Origin: Streptomyces sp. MMG1121
GTDB lineage: Bacteria > Actinomycetota > Actinomycetes > Streptomycetales > Streptomycetaceae
NCBI RefSeq assembly: GCF_001280015.1
Contig: NZ_LGDV01000193.1
Location: 1-64,000 of the forward strand
Length of the DNA stretch: 64,000 bases
Direction of reading: 5' to 3'
Shown: positions 48,627 through 60,380 of the stretch, one piece after another
Position numbering within the stretch: position 1 is the stretch's first letter
Layout of the letters: every line of letters begins with the position of its first letter
Translations under genes and position numbers: made by a program
The notes under the pieces: generated by a model
What the model saw: the letters and a program-made list of their open reading frames with translations, nothing else
Database searches by the model: none
What the model was told of the DNA's origin: nothing

Positions 48627-49616
48627 CTATCCGCGCCCGCGGGACCGAGCGGCCCGGGCGATGATCACAACCGCCTTCTCCAAGGCGTATTCGGGATCGT
48701 CCCCGCCCCCCTTGACGCCCGCGTCCGCGTCGGCGACAGCGCGCAGCGCCACCGCCACCCCGTCCGGCGTCCACCCCCGCATCTGCTGCCGCACCCGGTC
48801 GATCTTCCACGGCGGCATCCCCAGCTCACGCGCCAGATCGGCCGGCCGCCCGCCCCGGGCCGACGACAGCTTCCCGATCGCCCGCACCCCCTGGGCCAGC
48901 GCGCTGGTGATCATCACCGGCGCCACCCCCGTCGCCAGCGACCACCGCAGCGCCTCCAGCGCCTCCGCCGTACGCCCCTCCACGGCCCGGTCGGCGACCG
49001 TGAAACTGGAGGCCTCGGCCCGGCCGGTGTAGTAGCGCCCGACGACCGCCTCGTCGATCGTCCCCTCCACGTCGGCGACCAACTGGGACACCGCCGAGGC
49101 CAGCTCCCGCAGATCACTGCCGATCGCGTCGCACAGCGTCTGGCACGCCTCGGGTGTCGCGGAGCGCCCGACCGCCCGGAACTCCTGGCGCACGAAGGCC
49201 AGCCGGTCCGCCGGCTTGGTCATCTTCGGGCAGGCCACCTCCCGCGCCCCCGCTTTGCGCGCGGCGTCCAGCAGGCTCTTGCCCTTGGCGCCGCCCGCGT
49301 GCAGCAGCACGAGCGTGATCTCCTCGGCGGGCGCGCCGAGGTACGCCTTCACGTCCTTGACCGTGTCGGCCGAGAGGTCCTGCGCGTTGCGTACGACCAC
49401 GACCTTGCGCTCGGCGAAGAGCGACGGACTGGTCAGCTCGGCGAGCGTGCCGGGCTGCACCTGGTCCGGGGTCAGATCCCGTACGTCCGTGTCGGCGTCG
49501 GCGGCCCTGGCGGCGGCCACCACCTCCTGCACGGCACGGTCGAGCAGCAGGTCCTCCTGGCCCACGGCGAGGGTCACCGGGGCGAGAGGGTCGTCGTTCG
49601 CAGTCTTCCTGGCCAT
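48627..49616 (-). CDS. holA: DNA polymerase III subunit delta
   Basis: From ATG 49616 the protein has 329 residues, the usual size. The clamp-loader delta N-terminal domain runs VTLAVGQEDLLLDRAVQEVV ... LFAERKVVVVRNAQDL. The C-terminal helical collar includes GRTAEALEALRWSLATGVAPVMITSAL. It opens the beta clamp for loading. An ATG at 49628 is in frame. It is conserved next to rpsT and the comEA-comEC genes. Confidence 0.94.
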   Translation of the reverse strand: MARKTANDDPLAPVTLAVGQEDLLLDRAVQEVVAAARAADADTDVRDLTPDQVQPGTLAELTSPSLFAERKVVVVRNAQDLSADTVKDVKAYLGAPAEEITLVLLHAGGAKGKSLLDAARKAGAREVACPKMTKPADRLAFVRQEFRAVGRSATPEACQTLCDAIGSDLRELASAVSQLVADVEGTIDEAVVGRYYTGRAEASSFTVADRAVEGRTAEALEALRWSLATGVAPVMITSALAQGVRAIGKLSSARGGRPADLARELGMPPWKIDRVRQQMRGWTPDGVAVALRAVADADAGVKGGGDDPEYALEKAVVIIARAARSRGRG

Positions 49617-49686
49617 CGGGACAAGCATCCCACGCCCCACTGACAACGCCCCCGGGCCCGACCGGCCGGCAGGGCTCGGGCAGGGC

Positions 49687-49932
49687 CTACGGCTCCTCGC
49701 GCCAGCCGTCCCACTCGCCGGCGAACGCGTCCAGTTCGGCGGGGTCCAGCCGCTCGCTCTCGTCCCGCAGGACCACCAGCCACTGCGCGTCCTCGGCGTC
49801 GTCCTCGCCGGCCAGTGCGTCCCGCACCAGCCGGGGCTCCTCCTCCAGGCCGAACCGCTCCCGGAGCACCTCGGCCGCCTCCTGCGCGGCCTCCCGGTCG
49901 GGCAGCACCAGCACATGTCTCACATCGCTCAC
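49687..49932 (-). CDS. Small acidic conserved protein, unknown function
   Basis: The 81-residue protein starts at GTG 49932 with GGAG 9 nt upstream: MSDVRHVLVLPDREAAQEAAEVLRERFG. It resembles small ribonuclease-E-inhibitor-like/RraB-type folds only vaguely, so I assign no function. It is strongly acidic (LAGEDDAEDAQ, EWDGWREEP) and lies 70 nt upstream of holA on the same strand. Confidence 0.7.
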   Translation of the reverse strand: MSDVRHVLVLPDREAAQEAAEVLRERFGLEEEPRLVRDALAGEDDAEDAQWLVVLRDESERLDPAELDAFAGEWDGWREEP

Positions 49933-49973
49933 GGGCCCATTCTCCGGCACCGCAGGAGCACCGGACCGCCAGG

Positions 49974-50855
49974 TCAGCCCTTGGCCACGAGCTGCACGTC
50001 GAGGTCGACCCGGATGCTCGATCCGACCACCGCGATGCCCCGCGCCAGCATGGACTGCCAGCTGACCGTGAAGTCGTCGCGGTGCAGCTCGGTGGTGGCC
50101 CGGCAGGCGGCCCGCATCTCGCCCTCCATGCCGTTGCCGAGCCCGAGGTACTCGGTGTCGAGCGTGACCGTGCGCGTCACCCCGTGCAGCGACAGCGCGC
50201 CGGTGACCGCCCACCGGTTGCCGCCCTTGTGCGCGAACCGGTCGCTGTAGAACTCCAGCGTCGGGAACCGCTGCACGTCCAGGAAGTCCGCCGACCGCAG
50301 ATGGTCGTCCCGCATCCGCACCCCCGTGTCGATGGACGCGGCGTCGATCACGACGTGCATCGCCGACCGCTCCACCCGCTCGCCGATCCGCACCGCTCCG
50401 GCGAAGGAGCCGAACTTCCCGTGGATCCGGGCCAGCCCGATGTGTCGCGCGGTGAAGCCGATCGAGGAGTGCATGGACTCGATCTCCCAGTCGCCCGGTC
50501 CCGGCGGCTTTGGCGGCTGGGACACCTGGAGGGTCACATCGCCCAGCGAGGCGAGGGAGTTCTCGCCGACCAGCGCGGTGGCCCGGTAGGGCGTGTAGCC
50601 CTCGGCGGACACCGCGAGCCGGTACTTCCCCGCCGGCACCGTCGCCAGGAACGTCCCGTAGGGATCCGTGCCGCCGGTCATGACCTTGCGGCCCATGGTG
50701 TCGCTGACCGCGAACTCGGCGCCCCGGACGGGTTCGTTGACCGGATCGACCACCCGGCAGCTGAGCACCCCGGCGTCGGGAGGTGTCTGCACCGCCCCCA
50801 GAGGACTCGTCCGTTGCTTCCGGTTCGTCCCGTTACCGAGCCAGCGGCCGAACAT
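49974..50855 (-). CDS. YceI family protein with N-terminal carboxypeptidase-regulatory-like domain
   Basis: ATG 50855 has GGGGAG 7 nt upstream and gives 293 residues. Residues about 25-100 form a CarboxypepD_reg/PEGA-like beta domain (GVLSCRVVDPVNEPVRGAEFAV ... VPAGKYRLAVSAEGYTPY). From about residue 115 comes a YceI lipocalin-like barrel (WEIESMHSSIGFTARHIGLARIHGKFG ... SLHGVTRTVTLD). YceI proteins bind isoprenoid-type lipids. There is no signal peptide, unusual for YceI of Gram-negatives but common in actinobacteria. Confidence 0.88.
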   Translation of the reverse strand: MFGRWLGNGTNRKQRTSPLGAVQTPPDAGVLSCRVVDPVNEPVRGAEFAVSDTMGRKVMTGGTDPYGTFLATVPAGKYRLAVSAEGYTPYRATALVGENSLASLGDVTLQVSQPPKPPGPGDWEIESMHSSIGFTARHIGLARIHGKFGSFAGAVRIGERVERSAMHVVIDAASIDTGVRMRDDHLRSADFLDVQRFPTLEFYSDRFAHKGGNRWAVTGALSLHGVTRTVTLDTEYLGLGNGMEGEMRAACRATTELHRDDFTVSWQSMLARGIAVVGSSIRVDLDVQLVAKG

Positions 50856-50981
50856 CCACGACTCCCCTGTGCGCCTCGACATCATCCGTAGCCGAAGATC
50901 CATTCGATCACTGATGCGGCTTTCGAGGCAACACGGGACCACATCGCGGGAATCCAGCACATGCGCCGGAAGTGATCCGAA

Positions 50982-51818
50982 TTAGTCGTGCGGGTTCCGG
51001 TTTCGTACGGTCGGCACACAGCTCAGTTCGATCCCGAACCGCTCCCGGTACACCGCCAGCACCTCCTCGTCCGTCTCCAACTCCCGTGTCTCGCGCGCGC
51101 CGTCGGCTGCCGTCGTCGTCAGCGTGCGCCCGCTGAGCGTGATCCTCCCCCCGTCCTCGGTGGCCCGTGAACAGACCAGCGACCCCGTGAAGTGCGACAG
51201 CGGCGAGGTGCTGTGCCACCAGACACCGGCCCTGAAGTCCCCGAGCGCCCGGGGCCGCCCCTCCAGCCGGTACTGCCGCTCGCCGTCCCGTACGACGTCC
51301 AGGTCCCCGGTCCCGGCCGGCCCGTCGCCACGCACCCCTGCCGCGTCCGGCCCGGCCTCCACGAGCTGGAACACCCCGGCCGGGTCGGCCTGCTCCCCGC
51401 GTTCCGCATACCTCAGCGGACGGTGGCTGTTGGCCCCGAACCCGACGTCGACGAGCCAGCTGACCCCCTCCGCCGACCGCACCCGCAGCGCGAGGTGGTC
51501 GTACGGGATGCCGAGCCGCCCCTCGTCGCCGTACACGCGTGCCGCGAGCAGCTCGACCTCGTAGCCGAGGGCGGTGAGCAACGCGCCGAAGGCGCCGTTC
51601 AGTTCGTAGCAGAAACCGCCCCGGCGTGCCCCGACCACCTTGGCCAGCAGCCGTTCCTCCGTCGGCACGATCTCCTCGCCGAGGTGGATGGAGAGATTCT
51701 CGAAGGGCACGGATCGCAGATGGCACAGCTGCAGTTCGCGCAGCGCCTGGCCGGTGGGCCGCTGCGGGCGCGCGGCCCCGATCCGGTGGAGATAGGCGTC
51801 GACCTGGGATGAGTCCAT
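50982..51818 (-). CDS. nat: Arylamine N-acetyltransferase
   Basis: The 278-residue enzyme has the Cys-His-Asp triad: C70 in RRGGFCYELNG, H108 in YDHLAL and D124 in VDVGFGAN. It transfers acetyl from acetyl-CoA to arylamines or related metabolites. It begins 4 nt after comEC ends on the same strand, so it is likely read through from comEA-comEC, though the roles are unrelated. Confidence 0.93.
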   Translation of the reverse strand: MDSSQVDAYLHRIGAARPQRPTGQALRELQLCHLRSVPFENLSIHLGEEIVPTEERLLAKVVGARRGGFCYELNGAFGALLTALGYEVELLAARVYGDEGRLGIPYDHLALRVRSAEGVSWLVDVGFGANSHRPLRYAERGEQADPAGVFQLVEAGPDAAGVRGDGPAGTGDLDVVRDGERQYRLEGRPRALGDFRAGVWWHSTSPLSHFTGSLVCSRATEDGGRITLSGRTLTTTAADGARETRELETDEEVLAVYRERFGIELSCVPTVRNRNPHD

Positions 51819-51822
51819 GCGC

Positions 51823-54492
51823 TCAGTCTCCCGTCACCCGCACCTGACCGCCCGGCCCTGCCGCCCCGGTGACCGCGAGCCCGCCTTCCCGGTCGGTGCT
51901 CAGCACCAGCGCGCCGCCCGCCCGCAGCGCGGCCACGGTCGCCGGTGCCGGGTGGCCATAGGGGTTGCCGGCGCCCGCGGAGATCAGGGCCACCCGGGGA
52001 GCCGCGAGCCGTATCAGCGCCGGGTCCTGGTAGGCCGAGCCGTGGTGGGCCACCTTCAGCACGTCCACACCGGCCAGTTCGGCCGCCAGCGGGGACCGGG
52101 ACAGCGCCTGCTGGGCCGGGGGTTCGAGGTCGCCGAGCAGCAACAGCCGCAGGCCGCCGGAGCGGACCAGCATCGCGACACTGGCGTCGTTCGGCCCGTC
52201 CGGCTCCGGCACCGGGCCCGGCCACGCCGGAACCCCCGCATCCGGCGACGCCCCGCCGCTCGGCGGCGGCCACAGGACCCGCCAGGCGAGCGGACCGGTG
52301 CACCGTTCCTCCCCGGCCACGGCCCGCGTGAGCGGGATGTGCCGTCGCGCCGCCTCCTTCCTGACGAACTCGGCCTGGTCGGCGGGTTCTTCGAAGCCCG
52401 TGGTCTCGATCGCGGCCACCGCGCGGCCCCGCAGCACACCGGGCAGTCCCGCCACGTGATCGGCGTGGAAGTGGGTCAGGACGAGGAGCGGGATGCGGGT
52501 GATGCCCAGCTGTCGCAGACAGCGGTCGACCGGCGCCGGATCGGGTCCGGCGTCCACGACCACCCCGGTGCCGTCGCCCGCCGCCAGCACGGTCGCGTCG
52601 CCCTGGCCGACATCGCACATCGCGAATCTCCAGCCCGGCGGCGGCCAGCCCGTGAGCACCCGGGTCAGCGGCGCCGGCCGCACCACCGCCAGCACGAGCA
52701 GCAGCCCGAGCAGCCCGCACCACCACCGGTGCCGTGCCAACCGCCGCCCCGCCAGGACGACGGCCACGGTGAGCGCCGCGAGCACCAGCGCCCCCGGCCA
52801 GCTACCGGGCCAGTCGATGCCCGCGCCGGGCAGCGCCGCCCCCGTCCGGGCGACCTGTGCGATCCACCCGGCGGGCCAACTCGCGCACCAGGCCAGCACC
52901 TTGGCCACCGGCATCGCCACGGGTGCCGTCACCAGTGCCGCGAACCCCAGCACCGTCGCCGGCGCCACCGCCGCCTCGGCCAGCAGGTTGCACGGCACCG
53001 CCACCAGGCTCACCCGTGCCGACAGCACCACCACGACCGGCGCGCACACCGCCTGCGCCGCGGCGGCCGCCGCCAGCGCCTCCGCGAGCCTCGGCGGCAG
53101 CCCGCGCCGCCGCAGCGCCTCGCTCCAGCCCGGCGCCAGGACGAGCAGCGCGCCGGTGGCCAGCACGGAGAGCAGGAAGCCGTAACTCCGGGCCAGCCAC
53201 GGGTCGTAGAGCACCAGCAGCAGGACGGCCGTGGCGAGGGCCGGGACCAGGGATCTGCGGCGCCCGGTGGCCAGCGCGAGCAGCGCGACCGCGCCACAGG
53301 CGGCGGCCCGCAGCACGCTGGGGTCGGGCCGGCACACGACCACGAATCCCAGCGTGAGCACCCCGGCGACCAGCGCGGTCGCCCGCAACGAGAGCCCCAG
53401 GCGCGGGGCCAGGCCTCGGCGCTCGGCCCGCTGGGCCAGCCCGGGCGGTCCGATGAGCAGGGCGAGCAGCACGGTGAGGTTGCTGCCGGACACGGCGAGT
53501 GTGTGCGCCAGGTCCGTCTCCTTGAACGCGTCGTCCAGCTCGGGTGTGATCCGCGCGGTGTCCCCGACGACCAGCCCGGGCAGCAGCGCCCGGGCGTCCC
53601 CCGGCAGGCCGTCGGTCGCCTCCCGCAACCCGGCCCTGAGCCGTGCCGCCAGCCGCTGCGGCCCACTGGGCCCCGCCACGATGCGGGGCCCCGGCCGCCC
53701 GCGCACCCGCAACACGGCCGCGGTCCGCTCCCCACCCGACAGCGCGGGCGCCAGCCGCCCGCTCACCCGCAGCCGCGTGGACGGCACCAGCCCGAGCCAG
53801 GCGGCCCGCGCCTCCCGGGTACGCCGGGCGCCAGCCGTCCCGGAGGCCGTGCCGTGCCCGGCGCTCTCCGCCGCCGGGACGTCCGCGTCGACGACCAGCA
53901 GCACGGAACTGCGGGTCCGCACCCGCGTCCCGTCGCTCTCCTCCACGACGCGCACCTGCGCCCGCACCAGGACCGCCACGGGCGCCGGGTGATCGCCGCG
54001 CACCCGCGCCCGGCTGAGCCGGGGATCGTCGCTCACCTCGACCTCGGCGGTCACGGTCGCGAACCGCCGGGCCAGCTCAGGCACCGGGCCGCGCCGCACA
54101 TCCGCGCCGTGCAGCCCGGCGGAGACGCCCGCCGCGGCGACGCAGAGCAGCACGGCGGCGACCGAGGTCCGGGCCCACATGAACCGGCCCGGCAGCCCGG
54201 CCGCCCGCCCCGTCCTTGCGGTCCGCATCCCCCGCCCGGACCGGGCCGACAGCAGCACGACCCCGCCCAGCGCGCAGACGCCCGCGAGCACGGCGGTCCA
54301 GCCGGCCGGTGCGTCCAGCGTCAGGGCCGCCGTGGCCCAGGCCGCGAGCGCGGGTGGCACCAGGCGCAGGTCCAGGGGACCCGCCCGGTCGCCGCCGGGT
54401 GAAGCCCCCCGCGCCGCACCCGGACCCTGCCGCCCCTCGGGCCCACGGCCTGCGGCGGCCTCGGGCGGTCCGGCATCGATCGCGCGGCTCAT
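51823..54492 (-). CDS. comEC: ComEC/Rec2-type DNA-uptake channel protein
   Basis: The 889-residue protein has N-terminal membrane segments and an OB-like region near 130-280. The Competence domain follows (DLAHTLAVSGSNLTVLLALLIG, multiple helices to about 600). A C-terminal metallo-beta-lactamase domain has MCDVGQGDATVL, LTHFHADHVAGLPG and VLKVAHHGS. ATG 54492 overlaps the comEA stop. The frame is open further upstream, but that part is opposite-phase comEA sequence. In transformable bacteria it imports single-stranded DNA; natural competence is not established for streptomycetes. Confidence 0.93.
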   Translation of the reverse strand: MSRAIDAGPPEAAAGRGPEGRQGPGAARGASPGGDRAGPLDLRLVPPALAAWATAALTLDAPAGWTAVLAGVCALGGVVLLSARSGRGMRTARTGRAAGLPGRFMWARTSVAAVLLCVAAAGVSAGLHGADVRRGPVPELARRFATVTAEVEVSDDPRLSRARVRGDHPAPVAVLVRAQVRVVEESDGTRVRTRSSVLLVVDADVPAAESAGHGTASGTAGARRTREARAAWLGLVPSTRLRVSGRLAPALSGGERTAAVLRVRGRPGPRIVAGPSGPQRLAARLRAGLREATDGLPGDARALLPGLVVGDTARITPELDDAFKETDLAHTLAVSGSNLTVLLALLIGPPGLAQRAERRGLAPRLGLSLRATALVAGVLTLGFVVVCRPDPSVLRAAACGAVALLALATGRRRSLVPALATAVLLLVLYDPWLARSYGFLLSVLATGALLVLAPGWSEALRRRGLPPRLAEALAAAAAAQAVCAPVVVVLSARVSLVAVPCNLLAEAAVAPATVLGFAALVTAPVAMPVAKVLAWCASWPAGWIAQVARTGAALPGAGIDWPGSWPGALVLAALTVAVVLAGRRLARHRWWCGLLGLLLVLAVVRPAPLTRVLTGWPPPGWRFAMCDVGQGDATVLAAGDGTGVVVDAGPDPAPVDRCLRQLGITRIPLLVLTHFHADHVAGLPGVLRGRAVAAIETTGFEEPADQAEFVRKEAARRHIPLTRAVAGEERCTGPLAWRVLWPPPSGGASPDAGVPAWPGPVPEPDGPNDASVAMLVRSGGLRLLLLGDLEPPAQQALSRSPLAAELAGVDVLKVAHHGSAYQDPALIRLAAPRVALISAGAGNPYGHPAPATVAALRAGGALVLSTDREGGLAVTGAAGPGGQVRVTGD

Positions 54493-55571
54493 GGCCGTAC
54501 CAGCTCGCGCAGATCGCCGAAGCGACGGTCGCCGATGCCGTTGACCTCGCGCAGCTCGTCCACCGAGCGGAAACCGCCGTGCTGGGTGCGGTAGTCGATG
54601 ATGTGCCGGGCCAGCACCGGGCCGACCCCGGGCAGGGCGTCGAGCTGGTCCGCCGTGGCCGTGTTGAGGGAGACCGGGGCCATGGGGCCCGCGCCCGCCG
54701 CTCCGGATGCCGCCGCGTCCGCCGGCCCGGGCGGGGCGACCGCGCCGACGAGTGCGCCGACGACAACCTGCTCGCCGTCGACCAGGAACCGGGCCCGGTT
54801 GAGCCCCTCGGTGCTCACGCCCGGACGGACACCGCCGGCCGCCCGCAGCGCGTCGGCCACCCGCGAACCGGCCGGCAGCCGCCGGATCCCCGGTTCGCGG
54901 ACCTTGCCGCTGACGTCCACGACGATCTGCCCGCCCGGCGCCGCCGGGGAAGCCGCCGAGGCCCGCGCACCGTCCTTCGCCTCCGCGCCCTTCTTGACGA
55001 AAGGCGCCTCGGCGCGGACCACTTGAGGTGCCTTCAGGGACTCGGTCCGCCCGGTCCAGAAGTGCTGTACGGCGAACACGGCGGCAGCCGCGAGCACCAC
55101 GGCGAGCGCCACGACGCCCCGCCGCTCCATCCCGCACCGCGCCTGCCACCACACCGGCATCCGCTCCCGCACCGCCGGCCCGACCCGCTCCCGCCAGCCG
55201 GGAGCAGCGGAACAGGGCGGCTCCGACGGGCGGGCGGAATCGGCCAGTTCGGAGTCGAGGGCCAGGGTGCTGATCAGCGTCCTCGCCGGACTCAGCCCGG
55301 GCGCCGGACCCGTCGCCGTCGCCGTCGCCGTCGCTGCAGCCGCAGCCGCAGCCGCAGCCGCAGCGCCATGGTCCGACTCCCGCCGCCGCACGGCCCGTTC
55401 ACCGAAGAGAAGTTCCGCTCGCCGGCGCAGTTCCTCAGCGGGTGCCGGCGGACGGGCACGGGCACGGCGATAGCGGACGCGGCCGTCCGAGGACGGCCCG
55501 CGGCCGGGTCCACTGCTCGCGGTGACGGTGCGTGTACGTGATCGAAGTGCCATGCGACGAGAATGGGTCAT
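54489..55571 (-). CDS. comEA: ComEA-family DNA-binding protein
   Basis: The 360-residue protein has a basic N-terminal part, an Ala/Thr tract encoded by a hexanucleotide repeat (around residues 68-87), and a membrane anchor (VVALAVVLAAAAVFAVQHF). An SLBB domain (IVVDVSGKVREPGIRRLPAGSRVADAL) and C-terminal helix-hairpin-helix motifs (SLNTATADQLDALPGVGPVLARHIIDYR) follow. It would bind DNA outside the membrane for ComEC, to which it is coupled by a 4-nt overlap. ATG 55571 is used; ATG 55553 is also possible. Confidence 0.92.
   Translation of the reverse strand: MTHSRRMALRSRTRTVTASSGPGRGPSSDGRVRYRRARARPPAPAEELRRRAELLFGERAVRRRESDHGAAAAAAAAAAATATATATGPAPGLSPARTLISTLALDSELADSARPSEPPCSAAPGWRERVGPAVRERMPVWWQARCGMERRGVVALAVVLAAAAVFAVQHFWTGRTESLKAPQVVRAEAPFVKKGAEAKDGARASAASPAAPGGQIVVDVSGKVREPGIRRLPAGSRVADALRAAGGVRPGVSTEGLNRARFLVDGEQVVVGALVGAVAPPGPADAAASGAAGAGPMAPVSLNTATADQLDALPGVGPVLARHIIDYRTQHGGFRSVDELREVNGIGDRRFGDLRELVRP
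55311..55367. repeat. Hexanucleotide microsatellite inside comEA
   Basis: Four GTCGCC-type units run directly into five GCAGCC-type units, in frame with comEA, encoding Ala/Thr-Ala tracts in its N-terminal cytoplasmic part. Copy-number change by multiples of six would keep the frame. Confidence 0.85.
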
Positions 55572-55655
55572 CCCGCCGATTCGCGATGATCTTGGTCAAT
55601 TCCCGGGGGTTACCGCCCAGTTGTGGAAAACTCCGCCACTCGCACGAGTGAGGAC

Positions 55656-56501
55656 TCAACGCGGCGAGACCACCGCTCCCAGCAGACCGGGGCCGGTGTG
55701 TGCCCCGATCACCGCCCCGACCTCGCTCACATGCAGATCGGCCAGGCCCGGCACTCGTGCCCGGAGCCGGTCGGCCAGCGCGGCGGCACGCTCAGGGGCG
55801 GCGAGGTGATGGACGGCGATGTCGACCGCGGCGCCGCCCGCCCGCTCCGCGGCCAGTTCCTCCAGGCGCGCGATGGCCTTGGAGGCCGTACGGACTTTCT
55901 CCAGGAGCTCGATACGGCCGCCGTCCAGCTGGAGCAGGGGTTTGACGGCGAGGGCGGAACCGAGCAGGGCCTGGGCGGCGCCGATGCGGCCGCCGCGACG
56001 CAGATAGTCGAGTGTGTCGACGTAGAAGTAGGCGGACGTGCCCGCGGCGCGCTTCTCGGCGGCCGTGACGGCCTCGTCCACCGTGCCGCCGGCCTCCGCG
56101 CTCTCGGCCGCGGCGAGCGCGCAGAAGCCGAGGGCCATCGCGACCATGCCCGTGTCCACCACCCGTACCGGCACCGGTGCTTCGCGCGCCGCGAGGACCG
56201 CCGCGTCGTAGGTGCCGGACAACTCGGCGGACAGATGCAGCGAGACGATTCCGCTCACGCCGGACTCGGCGACCCTGCGGTAGGTCTGCGCGAACATCTC
56301 GGGGCTCGGGCGGGACGTCGTGACGGGGCGGCGCTTTTGGAGTGCCTGGGCCAGCGAGCGGGTCGAGATCTCGGTGCCCTCTTCGAGCGCCTCGTCGCCG
56401 AGGACCACGGTCAGGGGTACCGCGGTGATGCCGTGACGCTCCATCGTCCGTGGCGGCAGGTAGGCCGTTGAATCGGTGACGATCGCGACATGGCGGGACA
56501 T
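55656..56501 (-). CDS. DegV family fatty-acid-binding protein
   Basis: The 281-residue protein (from ATG 56501) has VAIVTDSTAYLP at the start, TTSRPSPEMFAQTYRR, VSLHLSAELSGTYDAA and YVDTLDYLRRGGRIGAAQALLGSALAVKPLL, all typical of DegV. DegV proteins hold an acyl chain and can present fatty acids to fatty-acid kinase (FakB role); no fakA is nearby. It lies just upstream of comEA on the same strand. Confidence 0.93.
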   Translation of the reverse strand: MSRHVAIVTDSTAYLPPRTMERHGITAVPLTVVLGDEALEEGTEISTRSLAQALQKRRPVTTSRPSPEMFAQTYRRVAESGVSGIVSLHLSAELSGTYDAAVLAAREAPVPVRVVDTGMVAMALGFCALAAAESAEAGGTVDEAVTAAEKRAAGTSAYFYVDTLDYLRRGGRIGAAQALLGSALAVKPLLQLDGGRIELLEKVRTASKAIARLEELAAERAGGAAVDIAVHHLAAPERAAALADRLRARVPGLADLHVSEVGAVIGAHTGPGLLGAVVSPR

Positions 56502-56573
56502 GAGCTGGAGGTTACCTGCCGTATTACTCACGCGGCAGCCCGGCCCCTGCGGTGCGGGAGCGGAGCGCTCCGC

Positions 56574-57266
56574 TCAGGCGGTGCTCTCGGGGCGGGGCTT
56601 CTTCTGCCAGGGGTGGACGGGGCGGGCCGACGGCGGAGTGATCGCCTGCGGGGGCGGCTCCTCGGCGGTGGACGAAGCGGCCGGGGCATCGGTCCACTGC
56701 GGGGGTGTCCCGGCGGGTCCGGCCGGGGTCCAGTGGCGCAGGGCGTCCGCCTCTATGTCGATCTGGTCGCTGAGCGCGCCGAGATCGTCGTCGGTGAAGC
56801 GGCGCTCCCGGTCCCGGACGGCCCTGCGCAGCGAGTCCGCGGACTTGGTGATGCGCTCGGTGCGCTCGCGCAGCTCGGCCAGCCGCGCGCTGACCTCGGC
56901 CCGGTCGGGCTCGGCCTCCAGACGCCTCAGGTCGGCGTCCAACTGGTGTCCGTGCGCGCTGAGCCGCTCGAAGAGGCCGAGGGACTCCTTCAGCGACTCG
57001 TCCTCGGCCGCGCCCGTGCGCAGCGCGTCCTGGGTGGCGCGCATGGACGTGCGCAGCGCGAGCCTCAGCTGGGCGATCTCGGCGGCCGGGCCGATCTGGA
57101 CGAAGGACTTCGCGCGCAGGGTGTGGTCCTCGACCGTGCGCCGGGCCTGCTCGATCGTCCGGTCCACTCCCCGCTTGGCGGCGCCGACGGCCTTCACCGT
57201 GGCGTACGCGCCCAGGCCGATGAGCAGCAGGAAGAGCAGGGCGAACACGGCGATCACTGCTTCCAT
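56574..57266 (-). CDS. Membrane-anchored coiled-coil protein, unknown function
   Basis: The 230-residue protein from ATG 57266 (GAGGAG upstream) has one N-terminal membrane helix (AVIAVFALLFLLLIGLGAYATV). A long charged helical region over about 30-180, rich in Arg/Glu/Leu heptads, follows (SARLAELRERTERITKSADSLRRAVRDRERRF). A Pro-rich tail ends it. It likely sits with its coiled coil in the cytoplasm. It follows leuS on the same strand; I recognise no named family. Confidence 0.75.
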   Translation of the reverse strand: MEAVIAVFALLFLLLIGLGAYATVKAVGAAKRGVDRTIEQARRTVEDHTLRAKSFVQIGPAAEIAQLRLALRTSMRATQDALRTGAAEDESLKESLGLFERLSAHGHQLDADLRRLEAEPDRAEVSARLAELRERTERITKSADSLRRAVRDRERRFTDDDLGALSDQIDIEADALRHWTPAGPAGTPPQWTDAPAASSTAEEPPPQAITPPSARPVHPWQKKPRPESTA

Positions 57267-57324
57267 GACGCTCCTCCTCGACCGACGCGGCACTCGCCGC
57301 TGCGCTCTCCACGGTAAACGCGGC

Positions 57325-57363
57325 GGGCAGGCCCCGAGTTCCGGAAGAACCCCGAGCCTGCCC
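57325..57363 (-). terminator. leuS terminator hairpin
   Basis: GGGCAGGC (57325-57332) and GCCTGCCC (57356-57363) form an 8-bp stem 20 nt after the leuS stop on the minus strand, between leuS and the coiled-coil gene. Confidence 0.65.
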
Positions 57364-57382
57364 CGAATCTGCCCGTAGGGGA

Positions 57383-60256
<2,874 letters not shown>

Positions 60257-60302
60257 GATCCTCAAAGCTCCATCGATCGTCTCTGCCTGCGGAAATGAAA
60301 AA

Positions 60303-60322
60303 TCCCCTCGCACAGGAGGGGA
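60303..60322 (-). terminator. Attenuator terminator upstream of leuS
   Basis: TCCCCTC (60303-60309) and GAGGGGA (60316-60322) form a perfect 7-bp stem with a 6-nt loop. On the minus strand it is followed at once by TTTTT (60298-60302). This is a textbook intrinsic terminator, rare in streptomycetes, placed 47 nt before the leuS start and after the leader peptide. Confidence 0.88.
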
Positions 60323-60323
60323 C

Positions 60324-60380
60324 GCCGCGCCGATGCCGACCTCACGGGTTCGACCGGGGGTCGGTACTGATCAGCGCGGC
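60324..60380 (-). promoter_or_regulatory. Alternative pairing segments of the leuS attenuator
   Basis: In the minus-strand RNA, GCCGCGCUGAU (60370-60380, covering the end and stop codon of the leader peptide) can pair over 11 bp, with one G-U, with AUCGGCGCGGC (60324-60334), directly before the terminator stem. A further hairpin uses CCGACC and GGUCGG in between (about 60336-60366). A ribosome on the leader peptide would decide which pairs form; which state permits read-through is not clear by eye. Confidence 0.6.

Noticed and set aside
54493..55152. Upstream extension of the comEC frame giving a protein of about 1109 residues
   Set aside because: That part reads comEA in another phase and is not protein-like; ATG 54492 overlapping the comEA stop gives a normal ComEC.
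55311..55367. CRISPR-like short repeats
   Set aside because: Units are six bases without spacers and lie inside comEA; it is a microsatellite. No CRISPR array was seen elsewhere.
60330..60380. T-box or partial tRNA (GGGTTCGACC) before leuS
   Set aside because: No T-box TGGNACCGCG sequence is present, and the T-arm-like string does not extend to a cloverleaf; the leader peptide and terminator explain the region.
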